Assembly: GCF_014256275.1 (NCBI RefSeq) | Contig: NZ_JACCFE010000002.1 | Span: forward strand, 6,056,001-6,120,000 | DNA length: 64,000 nucleotides | From: Rhodococcus sp. 4CII | Lineage (GTDB): Bacteria > Actinomycetota > Actinomycetes > Mycobacteriales > Mycobacteriaceae | Direction of reading: 5' to 3' | In this document: positions 28,513-37,109 of the stretch, piece by piece | How positions within the stretch are numbered: the stretch's first letter is position 1 | Layout of the letters: each line of letters begins with the position of its first letter | The notes under the pieces: model-generated | Told to the model about the DNA's origin: nothing | The model's input: the letters and a program-made list of their open reading frames with translations, nothing else | Database searches by the model: none | Made by a program: the position numbers and the translations under genes

Positions 28513-29357
28513 GCAGGACCGAACGGATCGGCACGTTCACCCGTGCCGGGCTGGTGTTCGACGTCCGCGACGAGGGCCCGATCGACGGGGTGCCGGTGGT
28601 GCTGCTGCACGGTTTTCCGCAGGACTCGCGGTCGTGGGATGCGCTGGCGCCACTGCTGCACCGGCGGGGCTTCCGCACCCTCGCGCCGGACCAGCGCGGC
28701 TGTTCGGCCGGTGCCCGGCCCCGCGCCCGCTGGGCGTACCGCAGCTCGGAACTGGTTGCGGACGTCGTGGCACTCATCGATCAGGCCGGTCTCGGTCCGG
28801 CGCACGTCGTCGGGCACGACTGGGGAGCGGCGGTGGCGTGGGGGATCGCGGCGGAACGACCCGACCGGGTCCGCACGCTCACCGCGCTGTCGGTGCCGCA
28901 CCCGGCGGCGTTCGTGCGTGCGATGCTCACCAGCCGGCAGATCCTGAAGTCGTGGTACATGTTCGTGTTCCAGCTGCCGTGGATTCCGGAGCGGGTGATC
29001 ACCCCCGACGGTTACGGCTACCGGGCGCTGATCGCCAGCGGGCAGACCGCGGACCGGGCGAAGCGTGATCTCGAGCCCATGCGCGACCGGACACGCGCCC
29101 GGGGTGCCCTGAACTGGTATCGGGCAATGCCTTTCACCGCGCCCCGATCCGCCTCCCGCACGGTTACGGTGCCCACGCTCTTCGTGTGGAGCGACGGCGA
29201 CACGGCGATCGGACCCGTCGGGCCGGAACTGACGTCGCGATTCGTCGACGCCCCGTACACCTACGAGATTCTCCGCGGAGTGAGCCACTGGATCCCGGAC
29301 GAGGCCGCCGCGCGCGTCGACGCCCTATTGGGCGAGCACCTGCTCGATCAGCCGTGA
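28509..29357 (+). CDS. Alpha/beta hydrolase, epoxide hydrolase-like
   Basis: 282 residues. Oxyanion motif HGFPQDSRSW near residue 35. The nucleophile elbow VGHDWGAA carries aspartate, not serine, as in epoxide hydrolases and haloalkane dehalogenases. The catalytic histidine is in GVSHWIPDEAA near the end. The overlap with the amidohydrolase gene suggests one pathway. A dehalogenase role cannot be excluded. Confidence 0.83.
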   Translation: MSRTERIGTFTRAGLVFDVRDEGPIDGVPVVLLHGFPQDSRSWDALAPLLHRRGFRTLAPDQRGCSAGARPRARWAYRSSELVADVVALIDQAGLGPAHVVGHDWGAAVAWGIAAERPDRVRTLTALSVPHPAAFVRAMLTSRQILKSWYMFVFQLPWIPERVITPDGYGYRALIASGQTADRAKRDLEPMRDRTRARGALNWYRAMPFTAPRSASRTVTVPTLFVWSDGDTAIGPVGPELTSRFVDAPYTYEILRGVSHWIPDEAAARVDALLGEHLLDQP

Positions 29358-29365
29358 CGCCGCTG

Positions 29366-29381
29366 TCCGCTGTCGGCGAAC
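29366..29381. promoter_or_regulatory. Candidate ClgR-type operator
   Basis: TCCGCTGTCGGCGAAC contains CGC-N5-GCG, the core reported for ClgR, the XRE-family activator of clp genes in actinobacteria. It lies 41 bases before the XRE gene at 29422, which suggests autoregulation. No equal site was found before the clpP genes. High GC makes chance matches common. Confidence 0.35.
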
Positions 29382-29421
29382 TGCGCGGCGCCGGCTCCGC
29401 GGTTCTGGAAGACTCCGGACT

Positions 29422-29769
29422 ATGGACGCGCAGCGCAGACTGACGCTGGTGGCAGCGGCTTCCGAGGACTCGGGGGAGGAGCCGCTGGTGCGTGAGCTCT
29501 ACGGACGGGTGCTCCGCGACGCGCGCCTTGACCAGGACCGCAGCCTCGAAGACGTCGCCTGCGCCGTCGGAATGTCGAAGCAGTACCTCTCCGAGATCGA
29601 GCGCGGCAAGAAGGAGCCGTCCTCGGAAATGCTCCGCGCCGTGTGCGGTGCACTCGGTATGTCGGTGGAACACCTACTGTTCCGGTCCGGACGCCGGCTC
29701 GGTGCAGCGCACCGCACGTCGGTGACCGGAACCGTCAACCGGCAGGTGCCCACCCTGCTCGCCGCCTGA
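29422..29769 (+). CDS. XRE-family regulator, ClgR-like
   Basis: 115 residues. Helix-turn-helix about residues 28-80: LRDARLDQDRSLEDVACAVGMSKQYLSEIERGKKEPSSEMLRAVCGALGM, with the SKQYLSEIERGKKEPS recognition segment close to ClgR proteins. The end of its frame is 8 bases from the convergent clpP gene, and this linkage supports a role in Clp protease control. It is a paralogue or relative of ClgR rather than a proven orthologue, since the usual clgR sits elsewhere in actinobacterial genomes. Confidence 0.78.
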   Translation: MDAQRRLTLVAAASEDSGEEPLVRELYGRVLRDARLDQDRSLEDVACAVGMSKQYLSEIERGKKEPSSEMLRAVCGALGMSVEHLLFRSGRRLGAAHRTSVTGTVNRQVPTLLAA

Positions 29770-29777
29770 CGTCGCGG

Positions 29778-30362
29778 TCAGTCCACGACGAGCGTGTCGG
29801 CGAGGCCGTAGTCGATGGCCTGCTGGGCAGTGAAGATGCGGTCCCGGTCGGTGTCCCGGCGCAGACGTTCGACGGTCTGCCCGGTGTGTGTGCTCAGGAT
29901 CGCCTCGGTCTGCGAACGGACCCGCATGATCTCCGCCGCCTGCAGCGCCAGGTCGGAGATCGTGCCGTTGCCCTGCGTGGACGGCTGGTGCAGCAGAACC
30001 CGGGAATGCGCCAGCACGTGGCGGTGCCCCTTCGTTCCCGCGGACAGGAGGACCGCGGCGGCGGACGCCGCCTGACCCATGCAGTACGTGGCGATGGTCG
30101 GACGGAGGAACTGCATCGTGTCGTAGATGGCGAGCATCGCGGTGGTGGAGCCGCCGGGGGAGTTGATGTACAGCCCGATCTCCCGGTCGGAGCTGTCCGC
30201 CTGCAGGTGGAGCAATTGCGCCATCACGACATTGGCGACTCCGTCGTCGATCTCTGTGCCGAGGAACACGATCCGCTCGTTCAGCAGGCGACTGAAGATG
30301 TCGAACGACCGTTCGCCTGCCGGGGTGCGTTCGATGACGTGGGGAATGGTGTACGAAGACAT
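29778..30362 (-). CDS. clpP: ATP-dependent Clp protease proteolytic subunit (second of pair)
   Basis: 194 residues. The serine protease triad is visible: serine in MGQAASAAAVLL, histidine in RVLLHQPS, and an aspartate in the C-terminal third. The glycine-rich LYINSPGGSTTAM loop is present. A longer frame exists upstream, but the ATG at 30362 gives the family start (MSSYTIPHVIERTPAGERSFD). It starts 5 bases after the end of the other clpP. Actinobacterial ClpP forms mixed double rings of two subunit types, so this pair probably makes one hetero-oligomer. Confidence 0.92.
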   Translation of the reverse strand: MSSYTIPHVIERTPAGERSFDIFSRLLNERIVFLGTEIDDGVANVVMAQLLHLQADSSDREIGLYINSPGGSTTAMLAIYDTMQFLRPTIATYCMGQAASAAAVLLSAGTKGHRHVLAHSRVLLHQPSTQGNGTISDLALQAAEIMRVRSQTEAILSTHTGQTVERLRRDTDRDRIFTAQQAIDYGLADTLVVD

Positions 30363-30366
30363 GGCG

Positions 30367-30975
30367 TCACAGTCCAATTCTCGGGGCGGTGGTGTGCGGG
30401 GCGATCTCGGCGAACGAGGACACGACACGATCGACGATCCCGTAGTCGCGGGCCTCGTCGGCCGTGAACCAGCGGTCCCGGTCGCTGTCCTCGGCGATCT
30501 CCTCGACCGGGTGACCCGTCTCGGCCGCGAGGATTTCCTGCGACTGGCGCTTCATCCGTTCGAGGCTCTCGGCCTGAATGGCAATGTCGACCGCGGTGCC
30601 GCCGATGCCTGCGGACGGCTGGTGCATCATGATGCGGCTGTGCGCCAGGCTGATCCGCTTGCCGGGGGTTCCCGAGCACAGCAGCACCTGTCCCATGCTG
30701 GCGGCGAAACCCATGGCGACGGTCACCACGTCGTTGGGTACGAGTTTCATCGTGTCGTAGATGGCGAGGCCGGCGAAGACCGAGCCGCCCGGAGAATTGA
30801 TGTAGAGCACGATGTCACGGTTGGGGTCGGCGGCCGCGAGCAGCACCAGTTCCGAGCAGACCCGCTCGGCCATGGCATCGTCCACCTCGCCGGTGAGGAG
30901 GATCGTGCGCTGGCGAAACAGTCTGTCCGCCAGCAGGTCGCGGTAGTTCAGGTCGGTGAGTGTGGCAGTGGTCAT
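30367..30975 (-). CDS. clpP: ATP-dependent Clp protease proteolytic subunit (first of pair)
   Basis: 202 residues with LYINSPGGSVFAGLAIYDTM, the serine in GFAASMGQVLLCSG, the histidine in RIMMHQPSAG, and EIAEDSDRDRWF for docking and oligomer contacts. It leads a two-gene operon with the second clpP. No Clp ATPase or trigger factor is nearby, unlike the main clpP1P2 locus of actinobacteria, so this is probably an extra, conditional pair, with the XRE gene as local regulator. Confidence 0.92.
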   Translation of the reverse strand: MTTATLTDLNYRDLLADRLFRQRTILLTGEVDDAMAERVCSELVLLAAADPNRDIVLYINSPGGSVFAGLAIYDTMKLVPNDVVTVAMGFAASMGQVLLCSGTPGKRISLAHSRIMMHQPSAGIGGTAVDIAIQAESLERMKRQSQEILAAETGHPVEEIAEDSDRDRWFTADEARDYGIVDRVVSSFAEIAPHTTAPRIGL

Positions 30976-31257
30976 GTCTCAGTACTACCGCCGGACCGGC
31001 GCCGGACCCGCGATTGTCTGCTGTGGGCAGACGATGACACCGGCTGTCCCGCGCGGTGGACCCGGAGTGTGACGCAGATCGCGTGGGTGGCGAACCTGCA
31101 CCCCGGCGGCCGTGAGCTGGGGGTCCGTCAGGGGAGATGACCGGGAGAAGTCCGAGGAGTGAACGTCCGGCCTCCGTTGGGTGAACGGGAAAAACAGACC
31201 GCTCGGACAGTGGAATCGACCGTGCGCGAGGGGGACCTTGCTGTTTAGGGTGCCCTC

Positions 31258-31938
31258 ATGCACGTTCTGTTCGTCTGTAGCGGGAACGTCTGCCGCTCAC
31301 CGATCGCAGAGCGGCTGACGCGCGCATACGCGGCGGTCCACGATCTGCCGCACCTCACCGCCGAGAGCGCGGGGGTGCGGGCCCTCGTCGGCTTCCCGAT
31401 CGAACCGGTTGCCGCGCGCGTCATCGAAGGTCTCGGTGCGAGCGCCGACGGTTTCCGGGCACGTCGCCTGCGGCCCGAGATGATCAAACGCGCCGACCTC
31501 GTCCTCGCGATGACCGAGCAGATCCGGGATCGTTCGATGGAACTGCTTCTCGGGACGAGCCATTGCACGTTCACGCTCCCGGAAGCCCGCCGGATCGTCG
31601 TCGACACCGGTGCCCGCACCGTCGCCGAGCTCGCTGTCGCCCGCCGCGACTACGGGGAGGTCGACGAGCCGAACATCAGCGACCCGGTGGGGCTGGCCGA
31701 GTCGGCGTTCACCGCGGTGGGCGATCGGATCGCGGCCGAATTGATTCCCCTGCTCGATGCTCTGGATCTCGCGAGCGGCGAGAAGAGGGAACCGGAACGG
31801 GAACCCGAGCCCGAACTCCGTGTGGAGGCCGAACCCCCGGCAGCCCCGGTCCTTCACCTGCCGTTGTCGCCGCGGCCGTTGATCGCGGCGCGGGCGGCGT
31901 CGTCGATTCTCGACTATCCCCTCAGCTGGTCGCGCTGA
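31258..31938 (+). CDS. Low-molecular-weight protein tyrosine phosphatase with C-terminal tail
   Basis: 226 residues. The phosphate loop is CSGNVCRSP with Cys7 and Arg13 (C-x5-R), and the acid aspartate lies in ISDPVG near residue 142. The enzyme removes phosphate from tyrosine, typically on cell-envelope polysaccharide kinases or signalling proteins. The catalytic domain ends near residue 165. The remaining about 60 residues are charged and proline-rich (EKREPEREPEPE), then PLSPRPLIAARAA, not part of the fold and of unknown use. The 3' end overlaps the convergent sulfotransferase gene by 17 bases. Confidence 0.85.
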   Translation: MHVLFVCSGNVCRSPIAERLTRAYAAVHDLPHLTAESAGVRALVGFPIEPVAARVIEGLGASADGFRARRLRPEMIKRADLVLAMTEQIRDRSMELLLGTSHCTFTLPEARRIVVDTGARTVAELAVARRDYGEVDEPNISDPVGLAESAFTAVGDRIAAELIPLLDALDLASGEKREPEREPEPELRVEAEPPAAPVLHLPLSPRPLIAARAASSILDYPLSWSR

Positions 31939-33079
31939 ACTGGTAGTTCGCGAATCTTTCGTCCACCTGTTCGGCGGTGAGCCCGAACTCCTCGAGCGTG
32001 TACCTGTGCGAGGGGCGGCGGTCGCCGCGGCGGCTGTCGGCGTGCATCGCCGCCATCGCGCCCTGGGCCTGCGCCGTGAGTTCGAGGCCGAAATGCGTGT
32101 AGATCCCGTCCACGGTGCCGAGCGGGTCGGCCACGAAGTCGTGATAGTCGACGTCGATGAACTGGGCGGGATTGTGTTCGGCGCGTGCCGCGGTGAACTG
32201 TTCGAGCCCGCGGGCCCACAGTTCGAGCTGGCTCTCCCCGATGACGCTGCCCCGGAATTTCTCCGACCATCCTTCGGTCGCCTGTTCCGCCAGGCTGCAC
32301 ACCGACGGAACGATTGTGCGCGGCGGCCGGTGGGTCTGAATGATCAGTGCGTCCGGATACACCGCCAGCAGTTCGTCGAGCGCGAACAGGTGGCTGGGGT
32401 TCTTCAGCACCCAGCGGCGATCTCGATCGGGCAGCCCGATCAGTTGCAGATTCTTCTTGTGCCGCTGATATGCGTTCGTCCAGTCCTGGTGCTCGAGCCA
32501 GCGGGAGTACGTCGGAATCGACGCCAGGCATTCGTAGGAGATCGATTTGAAGGTCTGCCGCAGCAACTGCCAGCACTCCTCGACCTCGCCGGCCGACATG
32601 TAATGCACGCCCATGAATTCGGGGCGCTCGATGTGGTGACGGCTGAACGACTCCTCGATCTTCTGGAACACGGGATTCGAGTCCCACGTCTCGCGCGGCG
32701 GCCGGGGTTGAGGCATCTCGGTCAGCCACATCTCCAGACCCTGATGCGACGGGTCCGCGGTGAGCAGCCGGTGCAGCGCCGTCGTCCCCGTGCGGGGAAG
32801 CCCGGTGACGAAGATCGGCCGCTCGATCCGCACGTCCGCGTGCTCGGGGTGCTGCTTCCACGCCGCCTCGCTGAGCAGGCGCGCCACCAGGGCGCCGCGG
32901 AGGAACACCCGGGACACCTTGCTGCCGAGCGGGGTCAGCTGCTCGTCGGTGTGATACGAGTCCAGCAGGACGCCGAGGGCCTCGGTGTAGTCGTCCCCGC
33001 CGAAGTCGGTGAGACCGGTCAGGCGGGTGGCCGAGGCGTGCAGGTCCTCGACGGTGCCGACGGTGGTGCGCTCGCTCAT
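31922..33079 (-). CDS. PAPS-dependent sulfotransferase-family protein (Rv3529c-like)
   Basis: 385 residues. The 5'-phosphosulfate-binding loop PIFVTGLPRTGTTALHRLL lies near residues 88-106. The 3'-phosphate-binding region ALIIQTHRPPRTIVPSVCSLAEQ is near 245-265. It would move sulfate from PAPS to a hydroxyl group. It is third in an operon after a DUF1214-like gene and an SDR gene, the same order as Mycobacterium tuberculosis Rv3531c-Rv3530c-Rv3529c (from memory), a cholesterol-induced set. Genes for making PAPS lie a few kilobases away. The acceptor is unknown; a sterol or sterol fragment is inferred. Confidence 0.82.
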   Translation of the reverse strand: MSERTTVGTVEDLHASATRLTGLTDFGGDDYTEALGVLLDSYHTDEQLTPLGSKVSRVFLRGALVARLLSEAAWKQHPEHADVRIERPIFVTGLPRTGTTALHRLLTADPSHQGLEMWLTEMPQPRPPRETWDSNPVFQKIEESFSRHHIERPEFMGVHYMSAGEVEECWQLLRQTFKSISYECLASIPTYSRWLEHQDWTNAYQRHKKNLQLIGLPDRDRRWVLKNPSHLFALDELLAVYPDALIIQTHRPPRTIVPSVCSLAEQATEGWSEKFRGSVIGESQLELWARGLEQFTAARAEHNPAQFIDVDYHDFVADPLGTVDGIYTHFGLELTAQAQGAMAAMHADSRRGDRRPSHRYTLEEFGLTAEQVDERFANYQFSATS

Positions 33080-33098
33080 GATGCTCCGGTTCTGCTCG

Positions 33099-33896
33099 CT
33101 AGTGGTGGAATTCGCCGCAGTTGACGTCGAGGCACTGGCCGGTCACGCCACTTGCCAACGGGGAGGCCAGGAAGATCACGGCGTCGGCCACCTCGTCGGT
33201 GGTGGGAAGCCTCTTCAGGTCGGTGTTGGCGGCGGTGTGTTCGTAGATCTGCTCGACGGTCGTCCCGTACTTCTCGGCCTGGTGTGTGAAGTACTGTTTC
33301 AGCGTGTCACCCCAGATGTATCCGGGAGCAACGGAATTGACGCGGATTCCCTGTGGCCCCAACTCGGTGGCGAGGGACTGCGACGTGGCGAGCAGGGCGG
33401 ACTTGGCCATCTTGTAGCTGCCGTACCGCTCCTGGGAGTGCCGGAGCACCATCGAATTGATGTTCACTACCGCCCCGTTCGCCTCGGCGAGGGCGGGCGT
33501 GAACAGTTGGGTGAGGCGCAGGGCGCCGAGCACGGTCAGCTCGAAGCTGCTACGGATGTGGTCGAAATCCGTGCGGGCCAGCGGTTTCATCGACGGAACC
33601 GTGAACGCATTGTTGATCAGGACATCGACCGTGCCGTACGCATCGGTCGCCGCGGACACCAGGTTCTCCGCCGAGGCCTGATCGGTGATGTCGGTCGGCA
33701 CCGTCACCGCGCGACGCCCCGCGGCGATGATCTCCTTCGCCACCTCGTCGAGGCGCGACGCGGTGCGGGCCGCGAGCACCACGTCCGCGCCCGCACCTGC
33801 GCAGCGGACGGCGAGCGTGCGCCCCAGCGCGGGTCCGACACCGGAGATGACGACCACCTTGTCCTGCAACAGTTGTGGAGTGCTCACGGCGGTCAC
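33099..33896 (-). CDS. SDR-family oxidoreductase (Rv3530c-like)
   Basis: 265 residues with a Rossmann start (KVVVISGVGPALGR), LINNA, and the catalytic serine (INSM) and YKMAK pair. The GTG at 33896 overlaps the stop of the upstream gene (GTGA); a second GTG at 33887 is possible. A sterol or acyl-CoA hydroxyl/keto reaction is plausible in view of the KstR-type box before the operon. It ends 20 bases before the sulfotransferase start. Confidence 0.86.
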   Translation of the reverse strand: MTAVSTPQLLQDKVVVISGVGPALGRTLAVRCAGAGADVVLAARTASRLDEVAKEIIAAGRRAVTVPTDITDQASAENLVSAATDAYGTVDVLINNAFTVPSMKPLARTDFDHIRSSFELTVLGALRLTQLFTPALAEANGAVVNINSMVLRHSQERYGSYKMAKSALLATSQSLATELGPQGIRVNSVAPGYIWGDTLKQYFTHQAEKYGTTVEQIYEHTAANTDLKRLPTTDEVADAVIFLASPLASGVTGQCLDVNCGEFHH

Positions 33897-35059
33897 CCCA
33901 GCATCCGGTCGGCCACGGCGGCCTGGCGTGCGGCGATGCGGTCGGCGAAGTCCTCGGGCGAGATCTTGTTGGAATCGTAATACGGCAGTTTTCGATGGAT
34001 CTCGTCGAACTTCACGACCTCGATCCGGGGCCCGTCGTCCGGGGTCAGTTCGCGGGATACGCGTTGCCAGCGGAATTGCAGGTACCCGCGGAGGTGTCCG
34101 ACGGTGGCGATCCAGTTGGCGACTCCGGGATTGCGCTCGCTGACGACGAGACGGATGTGGTCGTCGGGATCCACCTGGGACTGGGAGACGTTCAGCGAGG
34201 TCTGGTGATTCACGTAGTCGAGGGAGATGTACCACATGCTGCCCAGCTGAAAACCCTGATAGGGCACATCGGCTTTCGGGACGGTGATGACGATCGCTTC
34301 GTCCTCGGCGAGTTCGTAGTGTCCGACGGAGGAGTACTGCGTGGCGAGACCGCCCGGTGTCAGCCGGGGTTCGGTCATCGTGTTCACCGGTAGGTTCAGG
34401 TAGAACCACTCCGGGAACTGCAGCCACGTCTTGACCCGTGACACCAGTGCGGTGCCGGCGTGGGCGTAGCGCTTCTCGACGGTCTCGCGAGTGAGAGGCG
34501 CGGGGGCGGTGCCGATCGTGTCCGCCCGGGCGATGCGGATGGTGCCGGGCCGCTGACTCCAGTCGCTGTACACCTCCCGGACCACCAGTTGCGACGAACC
34601 CGGCGCCAGGGTGAAGTAGTTGCGCCGGCCGGCGCTCTCGTCCGGGCCGAACCGAACCTCGAACGAATCGTCGTCCGCGATGTCGATCTCCCGGTCGTCG
34701 AACGCGGTGACGCTGCCGGGAACGTGTGCGGCCGTGTAGTTCCCGTTCAATATCTGAAAACTCAGGTCGGCGGTGGTGCCGCGCCGCCCGGTGACCACGT
34801 ATTCGACGTCGTCGTCGATCCGCGTGCCGAAGTACAGAGTGTCGGGATTGTCGAGGCCCATCTTCATGTACGGGCCGGTGCCCGAGATGAACGCCGGGTG
34901 CGACCGTTCGGAGGCCCACGCGGCGTGCGTCGTCGCGAGAATGCCGCCGGCGAGGTACTGGTACCCCTCGAGCAGGTCCTGTTCGGTGCGGATGTGGGGG
35001 GCGCTCTCGATCAGTTTCTCGGCCTCGGCCATGGCGTCGGCGAATGGGTCGGTCAGCAC
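33893..35059 (-). CDS. DUF1214-like protein, first gene of KstR-boxed operon (Rv3531c-like)
   Basis: 388 residues. The C-terminal half matches DUF1214: VPYQGFQLGSMWYISLDYVNHQTSLN, then DDHIRLVVSERNPGVANWIATVGH. The biochemical role of the family is unknown. The GTG at 35059 follows a GAGGAG ribosome site. It is divergent from the IclR gene, and the 92-base gap contains a perfect KstR-consensus box. Gene order with the SDR and sulfotransferase behind it matches a cholesterol-induced operon in M. tuberculosis (recalled, not searched). Confidence 0.78.
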   Translation of the reverse strand: MLTDPFADAMAEAEKLIESAPHIRTEQDLLEGYQYLAGGILATTHAAWASERSHPAFISGTGPYMKMGLDNPDTLYFGTRIDDDVEYVVTGRRGTTADLSFQILNGNYTAAHVPGSVTAFDDREIDIADDDSFEVRFGPDESAGRRNYFTLAPGSSQLVVREVYSDWSQRPGTIRIARADTIGTAPAPLTRETVEKRYAHAGTALVSRVKTWLQFPEWFYLNLPVNTMTEPRLTPGGLATQYSSVGHYELAEDEAIVITVPKADVPYQGFQLGSMWYISLDYVNHQTSLNVSQSQVDPDDHIRLVVSERNPGVANWIATVGHLRGYLQFRWQRVSRELTPDDGPRIEVVKFDEIHRKLPYYDSNKISPEDFADRIAARQAAVADRMLG

Positions 35060-35126
35060 ACCGTGCTCCTCACGAAGGGGTGGTACAAATATGTACCTGC
35101 GTGGTAGAACGTTGATGAACCGACAA

Positions 35127-35140
35127 TAGAACGTGTTCTA
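35127..35140. promoter_or_regulatory. KstR-type operator
   Basis: TAGAACGTGTTCTA matches TNNAACNNGTTNNA exactly, and its two half-sites TAGAAC/GTTCTA are perfect inverted repeats around a 2-base centre. It lies 12 bases before the IclR ATG, against the AAGGAG site, and 68 bases before the divergent DUF1214-like gene, so it could repress both. KstR itself is not in the window. Confidence 0.75.
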
Positions 35141-35151
35141 AGGAGTGGTCA

Positions 35152-36075
35152 ATGGGGCACGAGGACGAGGCAACCGACCGGGTCCAGGGTCGGCGGTCGC
35201 CGCCCACCGAGCGTGTGGTGCAGGTGCTCGACTTCCTGGTGGCGCGCAAGGAGCACCGCTTCGGGTTGTCGGAACTCGCCCGGCAACTCGACATCAGCAA
35301 GCCGACGTGCCTGGGGATACTCGCCGAACTCGCCCGCGGCGGCTACCTCGTCCGGGACCCAGCAACCAAGACGTACGGCCTGGGCCCGGCGCTCATCGCG
35401 GCCGGGCGCGCGGCTCAGCAGGGGTTCGCGGCCGGGCCGGTGGCGCGCAGGCATCTCGCCGCGCTCAGCGACGAATTCCGGACCACGTGTACGGCGTCGG
35501 CGGTGGTCGGCGACCGCATCGCCGTCCTCGAACTGACCAGCCCGCCGGGCGTCCGGGCGGCGGCCAAGGTAGGGGAGATGTACCCGTTCGCGCCGCCCGT
35601 CGGGCTGATGTACGTGTTGTGGGACGGCGACGACGCGCTGCAGTCGTGGCTGCGGCGCGAGCCGACGCTGCCGGTGCGCCTGGACCGGGACCGGTTGCGC
35701 GCGGTGGTCGAGGAGTGCTCCCGCACCGGGTACCTCGTCGAGACGCTCACTCCGGTCGGGCAGCGCCTGCACACGCTGATGGCCGGCGTCGCCGCGCACG
35801 ATCTGCCGCCGGAGTTGCGCGACGTTCTCGGTGAGATGGTGTCCAGCCTGGGGGAGCGGGTGTACCTGGACGCCGAACGCGCGGACCTCGCCGCGCCGCA
35901 TCCCGTCAGTCTCGTCGCCGCGCCGACATACGACGCCGAGGGTCATCAGGCCATGGTCCTCACGCTCTACGTGGGCGCCGAACTCGCGCCGTCCGAGATC
36001 GCGCGGCGGGGCAAGGCTCTCGCCGCGGCCGCCGACGCGATCACGTCGGAGGTGGGCGGTCGCCGGCCCCGGTGA
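35152..36075 (+). CDS. IclR-family transcriptional regulator
   Basis: 307 residues. An N-terminal winged helix (VVQVLDFLVARKEHRFGLSELARQLDISKPTCLGILAELARGGYL) and a C-terminal IclR effector domain. It sits between the two KstR-boxed operons and is divergent from the leftward one. It probably regulates one or both in answer to a local metabolite. The KstR box at its own start suggests it is in the same regulon. Confidence 0.86.
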   Translation: MGHEDEATDRVQGRRSPPTERVVQVLDFLVARKEHRFGLSELARQLDISKPTCLGILAELARGGYLVRDPATKTYGLGPALIAAGRAAQQGFAAGPVARRHLAALSDEFRTTCTASAVVGDRIAVLELTSPPGVRAAAKVGEMYPFAPPVGLMYVLWDGDDALQSWLRREPTLPVRLDRDRLRAVVEECSRTGYLVETLTPVGQRLHTLMAGVAAHDLPPELRDVLGEMVSSLGERVYLDAERADLAAPHPVSLVAAPTYDAEGHQAMVLTLYVGAELAPSEIARRGKALAAAADAITSEVGGRRPR

Positions 36076-36097
36076 CGATCCGGCATTGACCGCAATC

Positions 36098-36111
36098 TGA
36101 AACACGTTCTA
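36098..36111. promoter_or_regulatory. KstR-type operator before cysD
   Basis: TGAAACACGTTCTA fits TNNAACNNGTTNNA and agrees with the inverted copy of the 35127-35140 box at 12 of 14 positions. It lies 80 bases before the cysD ATG, in the 116-base gap after the IclR gene. It implies sterol-responsive control of a sulfate-activation operon, which is unusual. Confidence 0.68.
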
Positions 36112-36191
36112 TTCTCGGAGGTGCATTCGTTTTCGACCGGCCTGGTCCAAATATGAACCACCGGTATGTCACTCGCGACGAGGAGTCGCCC

Positions 36192-37109
36192 ATGACCGCA
36201 CCGCCCGTGTACGAGTTGTCCCACCTCGGCGCGCTGGAAGCAGAGGCTGTGCACATCTTCCGAGAAGTGGCCGCCACGTTCGAGCGTCCGGTGTTGCTGT
36301 TCTCCGGCGGCAAGGACTCGGTGGTGATGCTGCGCGTCGCCGCCAAGGCGTTCTGGCCCGCACCGCTTCCGTTCGCCGTCATGCACGTGGACACGGGCCA
36401 CAACTTCGACGAGGTCATCGAGTTCCGCGACCGGACCGTCGCCCGCCTCGACCTGCGGATGGTGGTGTCGAGCGTGCAGGACGACATCGATGCCGGGCGG
36501 GTCAGCGAGGAGACCGGGCCGCGTGCGAGCCGCAACCGGCTCCAGACCACCGCACTGCTGCGCGGCATCCGCGAGAACGGCTTCGACGCCATCTTCGGCG
36601 GCGCCCGCCGCGACGAGGAGAAGGCCCGCGCGAAGGAGCGGGTCTTCAGTTTCCGGGACGAGTCCGGGCAGTGGGACCCGCGGGCGCAGCGTCCGGAATT
36701 GTGGAGCCTCTACAACGGCCGGCACCGCAAGGGTGAGCACATCCGGGTGTTCCCGCTGTCCAACTGGACCGAACTCGACATCTGGCAGTACATCAGCGCG
36801 GAGCGGATCGAGCTGCCGCCCCTGTACTACGCGCACCGGCGGGAGGTGGTCCCGCGCGACGGAATGCTGTTGGCGCACACCCGGTTCCTGACCCTGCTTC
36901 CCGGGGACGAGCCGTATGAGGCCCTCGTCCGATTCCGGACCGTCGGCGACGCCACCTGTACGGGCTGCGTCGAATCGTCGGCGACCAGCCCCGAGGCCGT
37001 CGTGACGGAGGTTGCCGCGAGCAGGCTGACCGAGCGCGGGGCCACCCGGGCGGACGACCGGATCTCCGAGGCCGGCATGGAAGACCGCAAGAAGGAAGGG
37101 TACTTCTGA
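36192..37109 (+). CDS. cysD: Sulfate adenylyltransferase subunit 2
   Basis: 305 residues of the PP-loop ATPase family. SGGKDS near residue 39 binds ATP, and IFGGARRDEEKARAKERVFSFRD is the CysD signature. With CysN it makes adenosine 5'-phosphosulfate from sulfate and ATP. The ATG at 36192 has a GAGGAG site and is preferred to the upstream frame start at 36153. ATGA overlap with cysNC. No cysH, cysI or sulfate transporter gene is adjacent, unlike assimilation operons. Confidence 0.93.
   Translation: MTAPPVYELSHLGALEAEAVHIFREVAATFERPVLLFSGGKDSVVMLRVAAKAFWPAPLPFAVMHVDTGHNFDEVIEFRDRTVARLDLRMVVSSVQDDIDAGRVSEETGPRASRNRLQTTALLRGIRENGFDAIFGGARRDEEKARAKERVFSFRDESGQWDPRAQRPELWSLYNGRHRKGEHIRVFPLSNWTELDIWQYISAERIELPPLYYAHRREVVPRDGMLLAHTRFLTLLPGDEPYEALVRFRTVGDATCTGCVESSATSPEAVVTEVAASRLTERGATRADDRISEAGMEDRKKEGYF

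Noticed and set aside
30976..31257. A regulatory RNA or further gene between clpP and the phosphatase
   Set aside because: No stable conserved hairpin pattern, ribosome site or coding frame could be supported; only ordinary divergent promoter space is seen.
35104..35118. A further TAGAAC sequence near the first KstR box
   Set aside because: It is followed by GTTGATGA and does not complete TNNAACNNGTTNNA.
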